From: Rhizobium sp.
Lineage (GTDB): Bacteria; Pseudomonadota; Alphaproteobacteria; Rhizobiales; Rhizobiaceae
Assembly (NCBI GenBank): GCA_002796995.1
Contig: PEKW01000002.1
Span: forward strand, 124,001 to 188,000
Direction of reading: 5' to 3'
Length of the DNA stretch: 64,000 nt
Both the position numbers and the translations under genes were made by a program. This document shows positions 27,887-36,998 of the stretch, one piece after another; the first letter of the stretch is position 1; every line of letters begins with the position of its first letter. The notes beneath the pieces are model-generated. The model searched no databases. It was not told the origin of the DNA and saw only the letters and a program-made list of their open reading frames with translations.

Positions 27887-29419
27887 ATGGTAGCGCGTGT
27901 CAGTACAGTCGCATTCCAGGGTATCGAGGGCGTGCCGGTGGACGTCCAGGTGATGGTCGCGCCGGGCAAGCTCGGCATGCAGATCGTCGGTCTGCCGGAC
28001 AAGGCGGTGGCGGAGAGCCGCGAACGCGTTCAGGCGGCGCTTCATGCGTCCGGACTGGCGCTGCCGCCCAAGCGCGTGACCGTCAATCTGGCGCCCGCCG
28101 ATCTTCCCAAGGAAGGGTCGCATTTCGACCTGCCCATTGCGCTCGGCCTCATGGCGGCCCTCGGCGCCATCCCGGGCGACGCGCTCTCCGACTATGTGGT
28201 GATCGGCGAACTCAATCTCGACGGCACGATCGCGGCGATTGCCGGCGCACTTCCGGCGGCGATCGGGGCCAATGCACTCGGCAAGGGGCTGATCTGCCCG
28301 GCCGACTGCGGGGCGGAGGCGGCCTGGGCCGGCGCCGACATCGACATCCTCGCGCCGCGCAGCCTGATTGCGCTCGCCAATCATTTCCGCGGTACCCAGG
28401 TGCTGACGCGCCCCGAGCCGGCGATCCGGGCACTGCCGGCCAACCTGCCGGATCTCGCCGACATCAAGGGCCAGGAAAGCGCCAAGCGGGCGCTCGAAGT
28501 GGCGGCCGCCGGCGGGCACAATCTCCTGATGGTCGGGCCGCCGGGCTCGGGCAAGTCGATGCTGGCGGCCCGGCTTCCCTCGATCCTGCCGCCGCTTTCG
28601 GCCGCCGAACTGCTCGAAGTCTCGATGATCCATTCCATCGCCGGCCAGCTCTCGGGCGGCAAGCTGTCGGATCGCCGTCCGTTCCGCACCCCGCACCATT
28701 CGGCGACCATGGCGGCCCTGGTCGGCGGTGGTCTTCGTGCCCGGCCGGGCGAGGCCTCGCTTGCCCATCGCGGCGTGCTCTTCCTCGACGAACTGCCGGA
28801 ATTCGCCCCGCCGGTGCTCGATGCGCTGCGCCAACCGCTGGAGACGGGCGAATGCATCATCGCCCGCGCCAATCACCGCGTCGCCTATCCCTCGGAGTTC
28901 CAGCTTGTGGCGGCGATGAACCCCTGCCGCTGCGGCATGGCCGGCGAGCCGGGGCACACCTGCGCGCGCGGCCCGCGCTGCATCACCGACTACCAGGGCC
29001 GCATTTCCGGGCCGCTGATGGACCGCATCGACATCCGCATCGACGTGCCGGCGGTCTCGGCATCCGATCTCATACGGCCGATGGCGGCGGAGAGAAGCGC
29101 TGACGTGGCGCGGCGCGTGGCGCTCGCCCGTGACATGCAGCGCGAGCGTTTCGAGGCGGCGGGGATCGGCGGCGTGACGACCAATGCCCGCTGTTCGACG
29201 GCGCTCATCGAGAGGCTCGCCGAGCCCGATCCGGCCGGCCTGCAATTGCTGCGCGACGCCGCCGACAAGTTCAAGTTCTCCGCCCGCGGCTACCACCGGG
29301 TGCTGAAGGTGGCACGCACGCTCGCCGATCTCGATGGAGCCAGCCTGCTCGGCCGCATTCACCTGGCGGAAGCGATCTCCTACCGCATCGCCTCGGAGCG
29401 GCTGTCAGCGGCGGCGTGA
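27887..29419 (+). CDS. comM: YifB-type AAA+ ATPase (ComM-like)
   Basis: Magnesium-chelatase-like AAA+ protein, 510 residues. The N-terminal ribosomal-S5-like fold (GLPDKAVAESRERVQAAL) precedes the Walker A GPPGSGKSMLAARLP, the Walker B GVLFLDELPEF and the sensor region RANHRVAYPSEFQLVAAMN, then the zinc-ribbon-like CRCGMAG...CARGPRC and a C-terminal Mg-chelatase helical domain. In naturally competent bacteria ComM is a hexameric branch-migration helicase; competence in this organism is not implied. Confidence 0.93.
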   Translation: MVARVSTVAFQGIEGVPVDVQVMVAPGKLGMQIVGLPDKAVAESRERVQAALHASGLALPPKRVTVNLAPADLPKEGSHFDLPIALGLMAALGAIPGDALSDYVVIGELNLDGTIAAIAGALPAAIGANALGKGLICPADCGAEAAWAGADIDILAPRSLIALANHFRGTQVLTRPEPAIRALPANLPDLADIKGQESAKRALEVAAAGGHNLLMVGPPGSGKSMLAARLPSILPPLSAAELLEVSMIHSIAGQLSGGKLSDRRPFRTPHHSATMAALVGGGLRARPGEASLAHRGVLFLDELPEFAPPVLDALRQPLETGECIIARANHRVAYPSEFQLVAAMNPCRCGMAGEPGHTCARGPRCITDYQGRISGPLMDRIDIRIDVPAVSASDLIRPMAAERSADVARRVALARDMQRERFEAAGIGGVTTNARCSTALIERLAEPDPAGLQLLRDAADKFKFSARGYHRVLKVARTLADLDGASLLGRIHLAEAISYRIASERLSAAA

Positions 29420-29645
29420 GGGAGCCCGTTTCAGGGGCGGGTGACGCGCCGTCGCAGGGTGGAGGCGAGTTGCTGGGAAGGATGGAGAGACGCGGCCCGC
29501 CGGCAGCCGGGTCGAAAGGGCGGCTCGGCGGGCAGAGCAGGGGGGCTGAAGAGAGCGCCTGCAATGTGGTCAGGCCGGGGCCCGGGCTCGCCTTCGTGCC
29601 GGGGCGTGGCCAGACGGCGCAGACCAGATCTGGCAGAATGAGAAA

Positions 29646-29663
29646 GGGCGCCGCCGGGCGCCC
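29646..29663 (-). terminator. Rho-independent terminator of cysK
   Basis: On the minus strand the stem GGGCGCC/GGCGCCC with a four-base loop is followed by TTTCTCATTCT, about 35 bases after the cysK stop. The 226 bases between the comM stop and this hairpin show no gene. Confidence 0.7.
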
Positions 29664-29695
29664 CTTCATGAGGTTTCGTCAGGTCGAGAAAACCC

Positions 29696-30664
<969 letters not shown>

Positions 30665-30798
30665 GGTGGATCTCCCTTTGGATCTGCTTTGACGGCACAA
30701 TAGGGCGAAAGCCGGCCACTCGCCAGAACCCTTCGCCTAGGCGCGCACGTTTGATTGGAAAAATAGCGCCTCAGGCGCCACTGGCCGCGAAATTTTGT

Positions 30799-31413
30799 TC
30801 AGGCGCGCGCGGCGATATAGGCGGCGGTGCCCGCCAGGATGCTGGCCGCCGAGCGGTTCAGCGCCTTGAGGGAGTTGGGCTTTTTCAACAGCGTCCGCGC
30901 CTGCGAGGCAAGCAGGATATAGGGAATGAGCACCGCGATCAGCACGACGAAGGTGATGCCGACAAGGGCCGCATAGTCCTTTGCACCGATGGCTTCGAGC
31001 GGGATCAGCGTCGGCACGAGAGCCACGTAGAACAGCATGGTCTTCGGATTGCCGAGAGTAACTAGCAGGCCGGAGAGGAAGGACAGGCCGATATGGGTCG
31101 AGCGCTTTGCCTCGATGTCCTGCGCGATCAGCCCGGTCGTCCAGAGCTTCCAGGCGATGTAGACGAGATAGAGGGCGCCCAGATATTTGATGATCAGGAA
31201 AGGCGTGGTGAAGGTCTGCGCCACGAGCGCGAGGCCGAGAATGACGGCGGTCAGGTAGCAGAGATCGCCAAGGATCAGGCCAAGCCCCATGAAGAAGGTC
31301 GGACGGAAACCGGAGCCGAGCGCCCGCGCCACAATCGCTGTCATGCCGGGGCCGGGAATGGCGGCGGCAACGAAAAGCGCGCCGCTATAGGCGAGGAGCG
31401 TGGTGGGTGTCAT
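30799..31413 (-). CDS. LysE/RhtB family amino-acid exporter (first copy)
   Basis: A 204-residue inner-membrane exporter with six predicted helices. The LysE signature IPGPGMTAIVARALGSG is at the N-terminus, and LLVTLGNPKTMLFYVALVP marks helix 4. The substrate is probably an amino acid or a derivative but cannot be specified. It is divergent from a second LysE-type gene at 31544 across a 130-base gap. Confidence 0.9.
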   Translation of the reverse strand: MTPTTLLAYSGALFVAAAIPGPGMTAIVARALGSGFRPTFFMGLGLILGDLCYLTAVILGLALVAQTFTTPFLIIKYLGALYLVYIAWKLWTTGLIAQDIEAKRSTHIGLSFLSGLLVTLGNPKTMLFYVALVPTLIPLEAIGAKDYAALVGITFVVLIAVLIPYILLASQARTLLKKPNSLKALNRSAASILAGTAAYIAARA

Positions 31414-31543
31414 GGGGGCCTCCGTGGATGATGCATTGCTAGCGCCGCGCGGCCGAACTTGCAATGGTGACAAGATCGCGATTGCGACGGATCGAAGGCT
31501 TGGCTTAGGTCGTGACGACCAACACCAGCCGAGGCTTCACCCC

Positions 31544-32176
31544 ATGCCTTCTTCGTCGTCCCTGATCGCCTTTGCCCTCATCTGCCTCGGCATGGTGCTG
31601 ACGCCCGGGCCGAACATGATCTATCTCGTGTCGCGCTCCATCTGCCAGGGCCCGGCCGCCGGCCTCGTCTCGCTCGGCGGCGTGGCGCTCGGCTTTGTCT
31701 TCTACATGCTGATGTCGGCACTCGGCATCACGGTGCTGGTCATGGCCGTGCCCTTTGCCTATGACGCGCTGAAATTCGCCGGCGCCGCCTATCTGCTGTG
31801 GCTTGCCTGGCAGGCGGTGCGGCCGGGCGGCCGCTCGCCCTTCCAGATGCGCGACCTGCCCAAGGACAGCCCGCGCAAGCTCTTCATGATGGGGCTGGTC
31901 ACCAATCTCCTGAACCCCAAGGCTGCCGTCCTCTACCTGTCGCTGCTGCCGCAGTTCGTCGATCCGGCGCTCGGCAGCGTGCTCCTGCAATCCGTGGTGC
32001 TCGGCGCCAGCCAGATCGCCATCAGCGTCACGGTCAATGCGATGATCGCGCTGATGGCCGGGTCGATCGCGATCTTCCTTGCTGGTCGGCCCTTCTGGAT
32101 GGTGGTGCAGCGCTGGATGATGGGCACGGTTCTCGCCGGGCTGGCCGTCCGCATGGCGACCGAAGCCCAGCGCTAG
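31544..32176 (+). CDS. LysE/RhtB family amino-acid exporter (second copy)
   Basis: A 210-residue exporter with the signature LTPGPNMIYLVSRSICQG and VTNLLNPKAAVLYLSLLP. It is only distantly like the divergent neighbour, so a simple recent duplication is unlikely. Alternative in-frame starts upstream overlap the neighbour's control region; the ATG at 31544 begins the conserved domain. It converges on the NIPSNAP gene with four bases between. Confidence 0.9.
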   Translation: MPSSSSLIAFALICLGMVLTPGPNMIYLVSRSICQGPAAGLVSLGGVALGFVFYMLMSALGITVLVMAVPFAYDALKFAGAAYLLWLAWQAVRPGGRSPFQMRDLPKDSPRKLFMMGLVTNLLNPKAAVLYLSLLPQFVDPALGSVLLQSVVLGASQIAISVTVNAMIALMAGSIAIFLAGRPFWMVVQRWMMGTVLAGLAVRMATEAQR

Positions 32177-32180
32177 CGTT

Positions 32181-32483
32181 TCAGAACATTGGCCGCATGA
32201 AGCTGCGCTCGTAGCTGACGATGCAGCGTGTCTGCTCCGCATAGGCAAAGGCCGCAAGGCATTCCGCGTCCTCGGTCATGCGCTGGCGATAGATCTCGTA
32301 GTCGGCCAGCGACGGGAAGCTGAACAGCGCGAGCGCGATGTTGTTGGCACCCTCGTGCGGCAGGAAATAGCCGTGATGAGTGCCGCCCAGCCGGTTGACC
32401 AGGGGAATCCAGAGCCTGGCATAGTGCTCGAATTCGGCAGGCTTGTAGGGATCGATGACGTAGCGGAGGCTGCAGGTGATCAC
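32181..32483 (-). CDS. NIPSNAP family protein
   Basis: A 100-residue alpha/beta-barrel-like dimer protein of the NIPSNAP group, with MITCSLRYVIDPYKPAEFEHY, GYFLPHEGANNIALALFSFP and TEDAECLAAFAYAE. The function is unknown in bacteria. The ATG overlaps the end of the EamA transporter gene by four bases, so it is the second gene of a coupled pair. Confidence 0.88.
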   Translation of the reverse strand: MITCSLRYVIDPYKPAEFEHYARLWIPLVNRLGGTHHGYFLPHEGANNIALALFSFPSLADYEIYRQRMTEDAECLAAFAYAEQTRCIVSYERSFMRPMF

Positions 32484-33388
32484 GCGCGGTCCTTTCGTGA
32501 TGCGAGAGTGAGGAGCGGAAGCGGGCTCCAGTTGAGCGTCGTGGCAATCGCGGCAAAGAGGATGGCGCCGCCGCCGATCGCCTGGGCAAGTGTCAGTACA
32601 TGGCCGAAGGCGGCCATGTCGATCGCCACTGCGACCACCGGATAGAGGAAGGACAGCGTGCCGGTCAGGACGACGGGCAGCTTCTGGATGGCGCTGTAGA
32701 GAAAGGCATACATGATCCCGGTGTGGACCACGCCGAGCGCGCCAAGCATCGCCCAGCTTTGCGGAGAGGCCGGAAGGTCGTGGAAGTCCGCCAGCGGCGC
32801 CAGCAAGACGACGCCGGTCAAAACCTGGATCAGCGCTATCAGATAGGGCGAGGTGCCCTTCAGCTGCTTGGTGACGAAGGCGGCGATCGCGTAGCAGGCC
32901 GCCGCGGCAAGGGCGAGCGCGATCCCCAGCAGATAGGTCCGACCGTCACCGTCCACCGGCTGGCCGGCGAGCGTCATGACCAGCATGCCGGCAAAGGCAA
33001 GACCCAGCCAGCTCAGCTTTGCGCCATTCACTTTCTCGCCAAGGAAGGCAAGGCCGAGCCCGACCAGCATGAACGGCTGCACATTGTAAACGATGGTCGT
33101 CACCGAAATGGACGCGAGCGGATAGGCGGAAAACAGCGCCAGCCAGTTCAGCACCAGCGCCACACCCCCGAGCACGGCGAGCCAGAAACGTCTTGCGCCG
33201 ATTGCCGCGATCGAGAGCGCTCCGGCCCGGTGGCACAGATAGGCCAGCACCGGTGCGCCGATCAGGCAGCGCCAGAACACCACGTTGATCGGCGTCTGGC
33301 CGGATTGCAGCACGAACCAGCCGATCGTGCCGGACATGGCCATGGCCAGGGTCATGTCGAAAATGCCGCGTTTGATGATGGGTGTCAT
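32480..33388 (-). CDS. EamA/DMT family transporter
   Basis: A 302-residue exporter-like protein with about ten hydrophobic helices in two EamA repeats. Examples are TLAMAMSGTIGWFVLQSG, LVLNWLALFSAYPLASISV and ALGVVHTGIMYAFLYSAI. Members export amino acids or metabolites. The gene is transcribed away from an Lrp-type regulator, with a perfect inverted repeat between them, which suggests local regulation. The longer in-frame extension would run through that operator and is rejected. Confidence 0.9.
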   Translation of the reverse strand: MTPIIKRGIFDMTLAMAMSGTIGWFVLQSGQTPINVVFWRCLIGAPVLAYLCHRAGALSIAAIGARRFWLAVLGGVALVLNWLALFSAYPLASISVTTIVYNVQPFMLVGLGLAFLGEKVNGAKLSWLGLAFAGMLVMTLAGQPVDGDGRTYLLGIALALAAAACYAIAAFVTKQLKGTSPYLIALIQVLTGVVLLAPLADFHDLPASPQSWAMLGALGVVHTGIMYAFLYSAIQKLPVVLTGTLSFLYPVVAVAIDMAAFGHVLTLAQAIGGGAILFAAIATTLNWSPLPLLTLASRKDRA

Positions 33389-33396
33389 GGTCGTCT

Positions 33397-33423
33397 CCTG
33401 TCTAGGGTGAAAGTCTAGACAGG
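33397..33423. promoter_or_regulatory. Perfect inverted repeat in the Lrp/EamA divergent promoter
   Basis: CCTGTCTAG and CTAGACAGG, nine-base perfect arms with a nine-base spacer, lie nine bases upstream of the transporter start and 73 before the regulator start. The position and dyad symmetry mark it as the likely operator of the adjacent Lrp-family protein. Confidence 0.65.
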
Positions 33424-33495
33424 ACTGCGATGGATTTGCTTTCTCGAAATGAGGTGTATGATGCTCCGGACCGAATAGTATGAGGAGATATGCCG

Positions 33496-33963
33496 ATGAA
33501 CCTGCATTTCGTTCAGCTGCTCGATTCCGCCGACCGAAGCATTGTGGAATCACTGGCCGCCGATGCGCGCCTGTCGCTGAAGGAGCTGGCGGCACGCGCG
33601 GGCTTGTCGTCGCCCAGTTGTTCGGAGCGGTTGCGACGGCTCGAAGAGCGCGGCGTGCTCGCGGGCTATAGCGCCGAGGTGGCGCTTGAGGCACTCGGCT
33701 ATCCGCTGCAGGCGATCGTCCGCGTACGGCCTTTGCCGGGCATGCTGCATATCGTCGAGAAACTGATCCAGGAAACGCCGGAAATCACCGAATGCGACAA
33801 GGTGACGGGCGAAGACTGCTTCATCTGCCGTATGGCGGTGCGCGGCATGAGCGACCTCGACCGCATCCTCGACAAGATCTCGGAAAAATCTCAGACCAAC
33901 ACGTCGCTGATCAAATCGACGCCGGTCAAGCGCCGCCTGCCGCCGTTGGTCGGCCGCGAGTAG
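33496..33963 (+). CDS. Lrp/AsnC family transcriptional regulator
   Basis: A 155-residue regulator with an N-terminal winged helix (LDSADRSIVESLAADARLSL, LSSPSCSERLRRLEERGV) and a C-terminal RAM ligand-binding domain (IVRVRPLPGMLHIVEKLIQE, VTGEDCFICRMAV). Divergent from an EamA exporter gene whose promoter carries a perfect repeat, so it probably senses an amino acid and controls export. ATG 33496 has GAGGAG eight bases upstream; the ATG two codons earlier is too close to the ribosome site. Confidence 0.92.
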   Translation: MNLHFVQLLDSADRSIVESLAADARLSLKELAARAGLSSPSCSERLRRLEERGVLAGYSAEVALEALGYPLQAIVRVRPLPGMLHIVEKLIQETPEITECDKVTGEDCFICRMAVRGMSDLDRILDKISEKSQTNTSLIKSTPVKRRLPPLVGRE

Positions 33964-33969
33964 GTTGCT

Positions 33970-34434
33970 TCAGACGCCGGTCGAGCCGAAGCCGCCGGCG
34001 CCGCGGGTGGTTTGCGAGGCATCCGCGACTTCCGAAACGCGCGCCTGCACCACCGGCGCGATCACCATCTGGGCGATCCGCATGCCGCGGCTGATCTCGA
34101 ACGGCTCGTGTCCGAGATTGACCAGCAGCACCTTCACCTCGCCGCGATAGTCGCTGTCGATCGTGCCCGGCGTGTTGAGGCAAGTGACGCCGTTCTTGAA
34201 GGCGAGGCCGGAGCGGGGGCGGATCTGCGCCTCGAAGCCTTCCGGGATCTCGAAGACGAAACCCGTCGGCACCAGCGTTCGGTCCCCCGGCGAAAGCGTC
34301 AGCGGCTCGCCTTCGGCGACGGCGGCCCTCAGATCCATGCCGGCGGCACCTGCAGTCTCATAGGCCGGCAGCGGCATGTCGCGCCCGTGCGGCAGGCGGA
34401 CGAGGTTGAGCATGGGGCCGAGAACATCGCGCAT
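33970..34434 (-). CDS. dut: Deoxyuridine 5'-triphosphate nucleotidohydrolase (dUTPase)
   Basis: Hydrolyses dUTP to dUMP, keeping uracil out of DNA and feeding dTMP synthesis. The 154-residue trimeric dUTPase shows its five motifs: [30 protein letters not shown] and the C-terminal [18 protein letters not shown] precedes the ATG at 34434. In many alphaproteobacteria dut sits beside coaBC; here coaBC is 11 kb away. Confidence 0.97.
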   Translation of the reverse strand: MRDVLGPMLNLVRLPHGRDMPLPAYETAGAAGMDLRAAVAEGEPLTLSPGDRTLVPTGFVFEIPEGFEAQIRPRSGLAFKNGVTCLNTPGTIDSDYRGEVKVLLVNLGHEPFEISRGMRIAQMVIAPVVQARVSEVADASQTTRGAGGFGSTGV

Positions 34435-34527
34435 GGGGGCTTCCTTCGTGCAGGGGCGTTCCGCTTCCCAATTGCATATTCGACCTCAACTCGCTAGATA
34501 ACCGGCCAACAAAAGGAATTTCACTTC

Positions 34528-36111
34528 ATGGCCGAAACGCTTGCAGAGGCGGTCTCCCGTCGCCGCACCTTCGCTATTATTGCCCACCCGGACGCCGGCA
34601 AGACGACGCTCACCGAAAAGCTCCTGCTGTTCGGCGGCGCCATTCAGCTTGCCGGTGAGGTCAAGGCCAAGAAGGATCGCATCCAGACCCGTTCGGACTG
34701 GATGAAGATCGAGCGCGAGCGCGGTATTTCGGTCGTCACCTCGGTGATGACCTTCGAATATGACGGTAATGTCTTCAACATTCTCGATACGCCCGGCCAC
34801 GAAGACTTCGCCGACGACACCTACCGCACGCTGACGGCAGTCGATGCCGCGGTCATGGTCATCGACGCCGCCAAGGGTATCGAGCCGCGGACGCTGAAGC
34901 TGTTCGAGGTCTGCCGCATGCGCGACATCCCGATCATCACCTTCATCAACAAGATGGACCGTGAAAGCCGCGATCCCTTCGAGATCCTCGACGAGGTCGA
35001 GGAGAAGCTGGCGCTCGACACGGCGCCGGTGACCTGGCCTGTCGGCCGCTCGAAGTCCTTCTGCGGCTCCTACAATCTGGTGGAAAACACCTTCCGCGGC
35101 TCCGACAAGCAGGTCGAGGGACTGCCGGTCAACAGCCCGGCCAATGTCGCCGAGCAGCTGCCGGAAAACGAACGCGCCGCCTTCATCGAAGAGCTGGAAC
35201 TGGCCCAGGAGGCCTGCCGCCCGTTCGATCGCCAGGCCTTCCTCGAAGGCCACATGACACCGGTCTTCTTCGGCTCGGCGCTGAAGAATTTCGGCGTGCG
35301 CGACCTGATCAATGCGCTGGGCGAAATCGCCCCGCCGCCGCGCGACCAGGTGGCCGACATCCGCACCGTCCATGCGGCGGAAGACAAGATGACGGCCTTC
35401 GTCTTCAAGATCCAGGCCAACATGGACCCGAACCATCGCGACCGCATCGCCTTTGCCCGCATCTGCTCCGGCAAGCTGGAGCGCGGCATGAAGGTGAGGC
35501 TCGCCCGCACCGGCAAGCAGATCGGTCTGACCGCGCCGCAGTTCTTCTTCGCCTCGCAGCGTCAGCTCGCGGATACCGCCTTTGCCGGCGACGTGGTCGG
35601 TATTCCGAATCACGGCACGCTCCGCATCGGTGACACGCTGACCGAGGGTGAACCGCTGGTCTTCCAGGGCGTGCCGAACTTCTCGCCGGAAATCCTGCGC
35701 CGCGTTCGTCTCGAGGACGCGATGAAGGCCAAGAAGCTGAAGGAGGCCCTCCAGCAGATGGCCGAAGAGGGCGTCGTGCAGCTGTTTTCGCCGGAAGATG
35801 GCTCGCCGGCGATCGTCGGCGTGGTCGGTGCCCTGCAGCTCGACGTGCTGAAGGAGCGCCTGCAGGGCGAATACGGCCTGCCGGTCTCGTTCGAAATGTC
35901 GCGCTTCTCCGTCTGCCGCTGGATCTCGGCCGACCAGCCGGGTGAACTCGAAAAGTTCATGACGGCGCGCCGCGGCGATATCTGCCGGGACCTCGACGGC
36001 GATCCGGTTTTCATGGCGCAGGACGGTTTTTCGCTGCGCTATGAGAGCGAACGTTATCCGGCGATCAAGATGGCCGCGATCAAGGAATACCACGCCATCA
36101 AGGCGGCGTGA
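34528..36111 (+). CDS. prfC: Peptide chain release factor 3
   Basis: GTPase that recycles RF1/RF2 from the ribosome after peptide release. The 527-residue protein has all translational-GTPase motifs: G1 AHPDAGKTTLTEK, G3 DTPGHEDFADDTYR, G4 NKMDRE and GSYNL characteristic of RF3 rather than EF-G. RGISVVTSVMTFEY is the switch I region. The family size is about 530 residues, so it is complete. Confidence 0.97.
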   Translation: MAETLAEAVSRRRTFAIIAHPDAGKTTLTEKLLLFGGAIQLAGEVKAKKDRIQTRSDWMKIERERGISVVTSVMTFEYDGNVFNILDTPGHEDFADDTYRTLTAVDAAVMVIDAAKGIEPRTLKLFEVCRMRDIPIITFINKMDRESRDPFEILDEVEEKLALDTAPVTWPVGRSKSFCGSYNLVENTFRGSDKQVEGLPVNSPANVAEQLPENERAAFIEELELAQEACRPFDRQAFLEGHMTPVFFGSALKNFGVRDLINALGEIAPPPRDQVADIRTVHAAEDKMTAFVFKIQANMDPNHRDRIAFARICSGKLERGMKVRLARTGKQIGLTAPQFFFASQRQLADTAFAGDVVGIPNHGTLRIGDTLTEGEPLVFQGVPNFSPEILRRVRLEDAMKAKKLKEALQQMAEEGVVQLFSPEDGSPAIVGVVGALQLDVLKERLQGEYGLPVSFEMSRFSVCRWISADQPGELEKFMTARRGDICRDLDGDPVFMAQDGFSLRYESERYPAIKMAAIKEYHAIKAA

Positions 36112-36124
36112 TCGTCCGCTCCGC

Positions 36125-36146
36125 AGGGCGGCGTCCTGGCCGCCCT
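36125..36146. repeat. GC-rich hairpin between convergent prfC and HAD gene
   Basis: Perfect eight-base stem AGGGCGGC/GCCGCCCT with six-base loop, 14 bases after prfC. It lacks a U-run, so it may be a factor-assisted terminator. Confidence 0.5.
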
Positions 36147-36180
36147 CGAGGTGCCGCAGCTTGCCGCGGATGAAGACTGC

Positions 36181-36855
36181 TTAGATCGCGCGGACGATCT
36201 GCATGTGGCCCGTCGAATCGACGTGTACGGCGAGACCCTCGTAGGACGCGATCGTCGGGTGCGGGGTTTCCATCGCATGGCCATGGGTGGCGGTGACCAC
36301 CATGACGGCGGCCCCTGCTGCCTCGCCCGCGAGCACGCCCGCCAGAACATCCTCGAACACCAGGCAGTTGGCCGGGTCGGCGCCGATATGCCGGGCACCG
36401 AGCCGATAGCCCGCCGGATCCGGCTTGCCGATGACCACATCTTCGGCGGTGACGATCTTCGGCGGCTGCGGCAGGCCGGCGGCCTCGATCCGGGCGCGGG
36501 CGAGCGCCACCGGTGCCGAGGTCACGATCGACCAGCGGTTGGACGGTAGCGCGTTCAGGAAATCGATCGCGCCGGGCAGAGCCACCACGCCTTCCACATC
36601 CTCGATCTCGGCGCGTTCGATGAACAACGCTTCGGCTTCCACGTCGACGCCCGGTAGTCCCAGTCCGCGAATGGTGTCGATGCCGCGCTTGCCGTGCATG
36701 GTGGGCAGGAAGGCTTCCACATCCAGGCCATGGCGCGCCGCCCATTTGGCCCAGACCCGCTCGGCGGCGGCGATGGAATTCAGCAGCGTTCCGTCCATGT
36801 CGAACAGGAAGCCGGCATAACGCTTGTCATAGACCGTGTGTCGGGCGGTGCTCAA
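36181..36855 (-). CDS. HAD-superfamily hydrolase (phosphatase, subfamily IA)
   Basis: A 224-residue phosphatase-like HAD protein. Motif I FLFDMDGTLLNS has the nucleophile Asp, motif II is VTSAPVALA, motif III GKPDPAGY and motif IV VFEDVLAGVLAG. It resembles glycerol-3-phosphate or sugar-phosphate phosphatases. A TTG at 36855 is chosen because AAGGA lies upstream and the conserved core starts 16 residues later; an ATG farther upstream would add 31 unconserved residues. Confidence 0.85.
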   Translation of the reverse strand: MSTARHTVYDKRYAGFLFDMDGTLLNSIAAAERVWAKWAARHGLDVEAFLPTMHGKRGIDTIRGLGLPGVDVEAEALFIERAEIEDVEGVVALPGAIDFLNALPSNRWSIVTSAPVALARARIEAAGLPQPPKIVTAEDVVIGKPDPAGYRLGARHIGADPANCLVFEDVLAGVLAGEAAGAAVMVVTATHGHAMETPHPTIASYEGLAVHVDSTGHMQIVRAI

Positions 36856-36998
36856 TCGGAAGATCCTTGGAAAGGGAAGGGCGGGCGGGAAACCGGGATA
36901 GCCGGTTTTGGCCGCTGCGGCAAATGCTTGTGCTGCGTGTGCGCCCACGCCGGCGGATCAAGCGCAGAAGGATCTGGGAGGTCACGTGCGGATCGCGG

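Noticed and set aside
29420..29645. A gene between comM and the cysK terminator
   Set aside because: Short frames on both strands lack ribosome sites and conservation; it looks non-coding.
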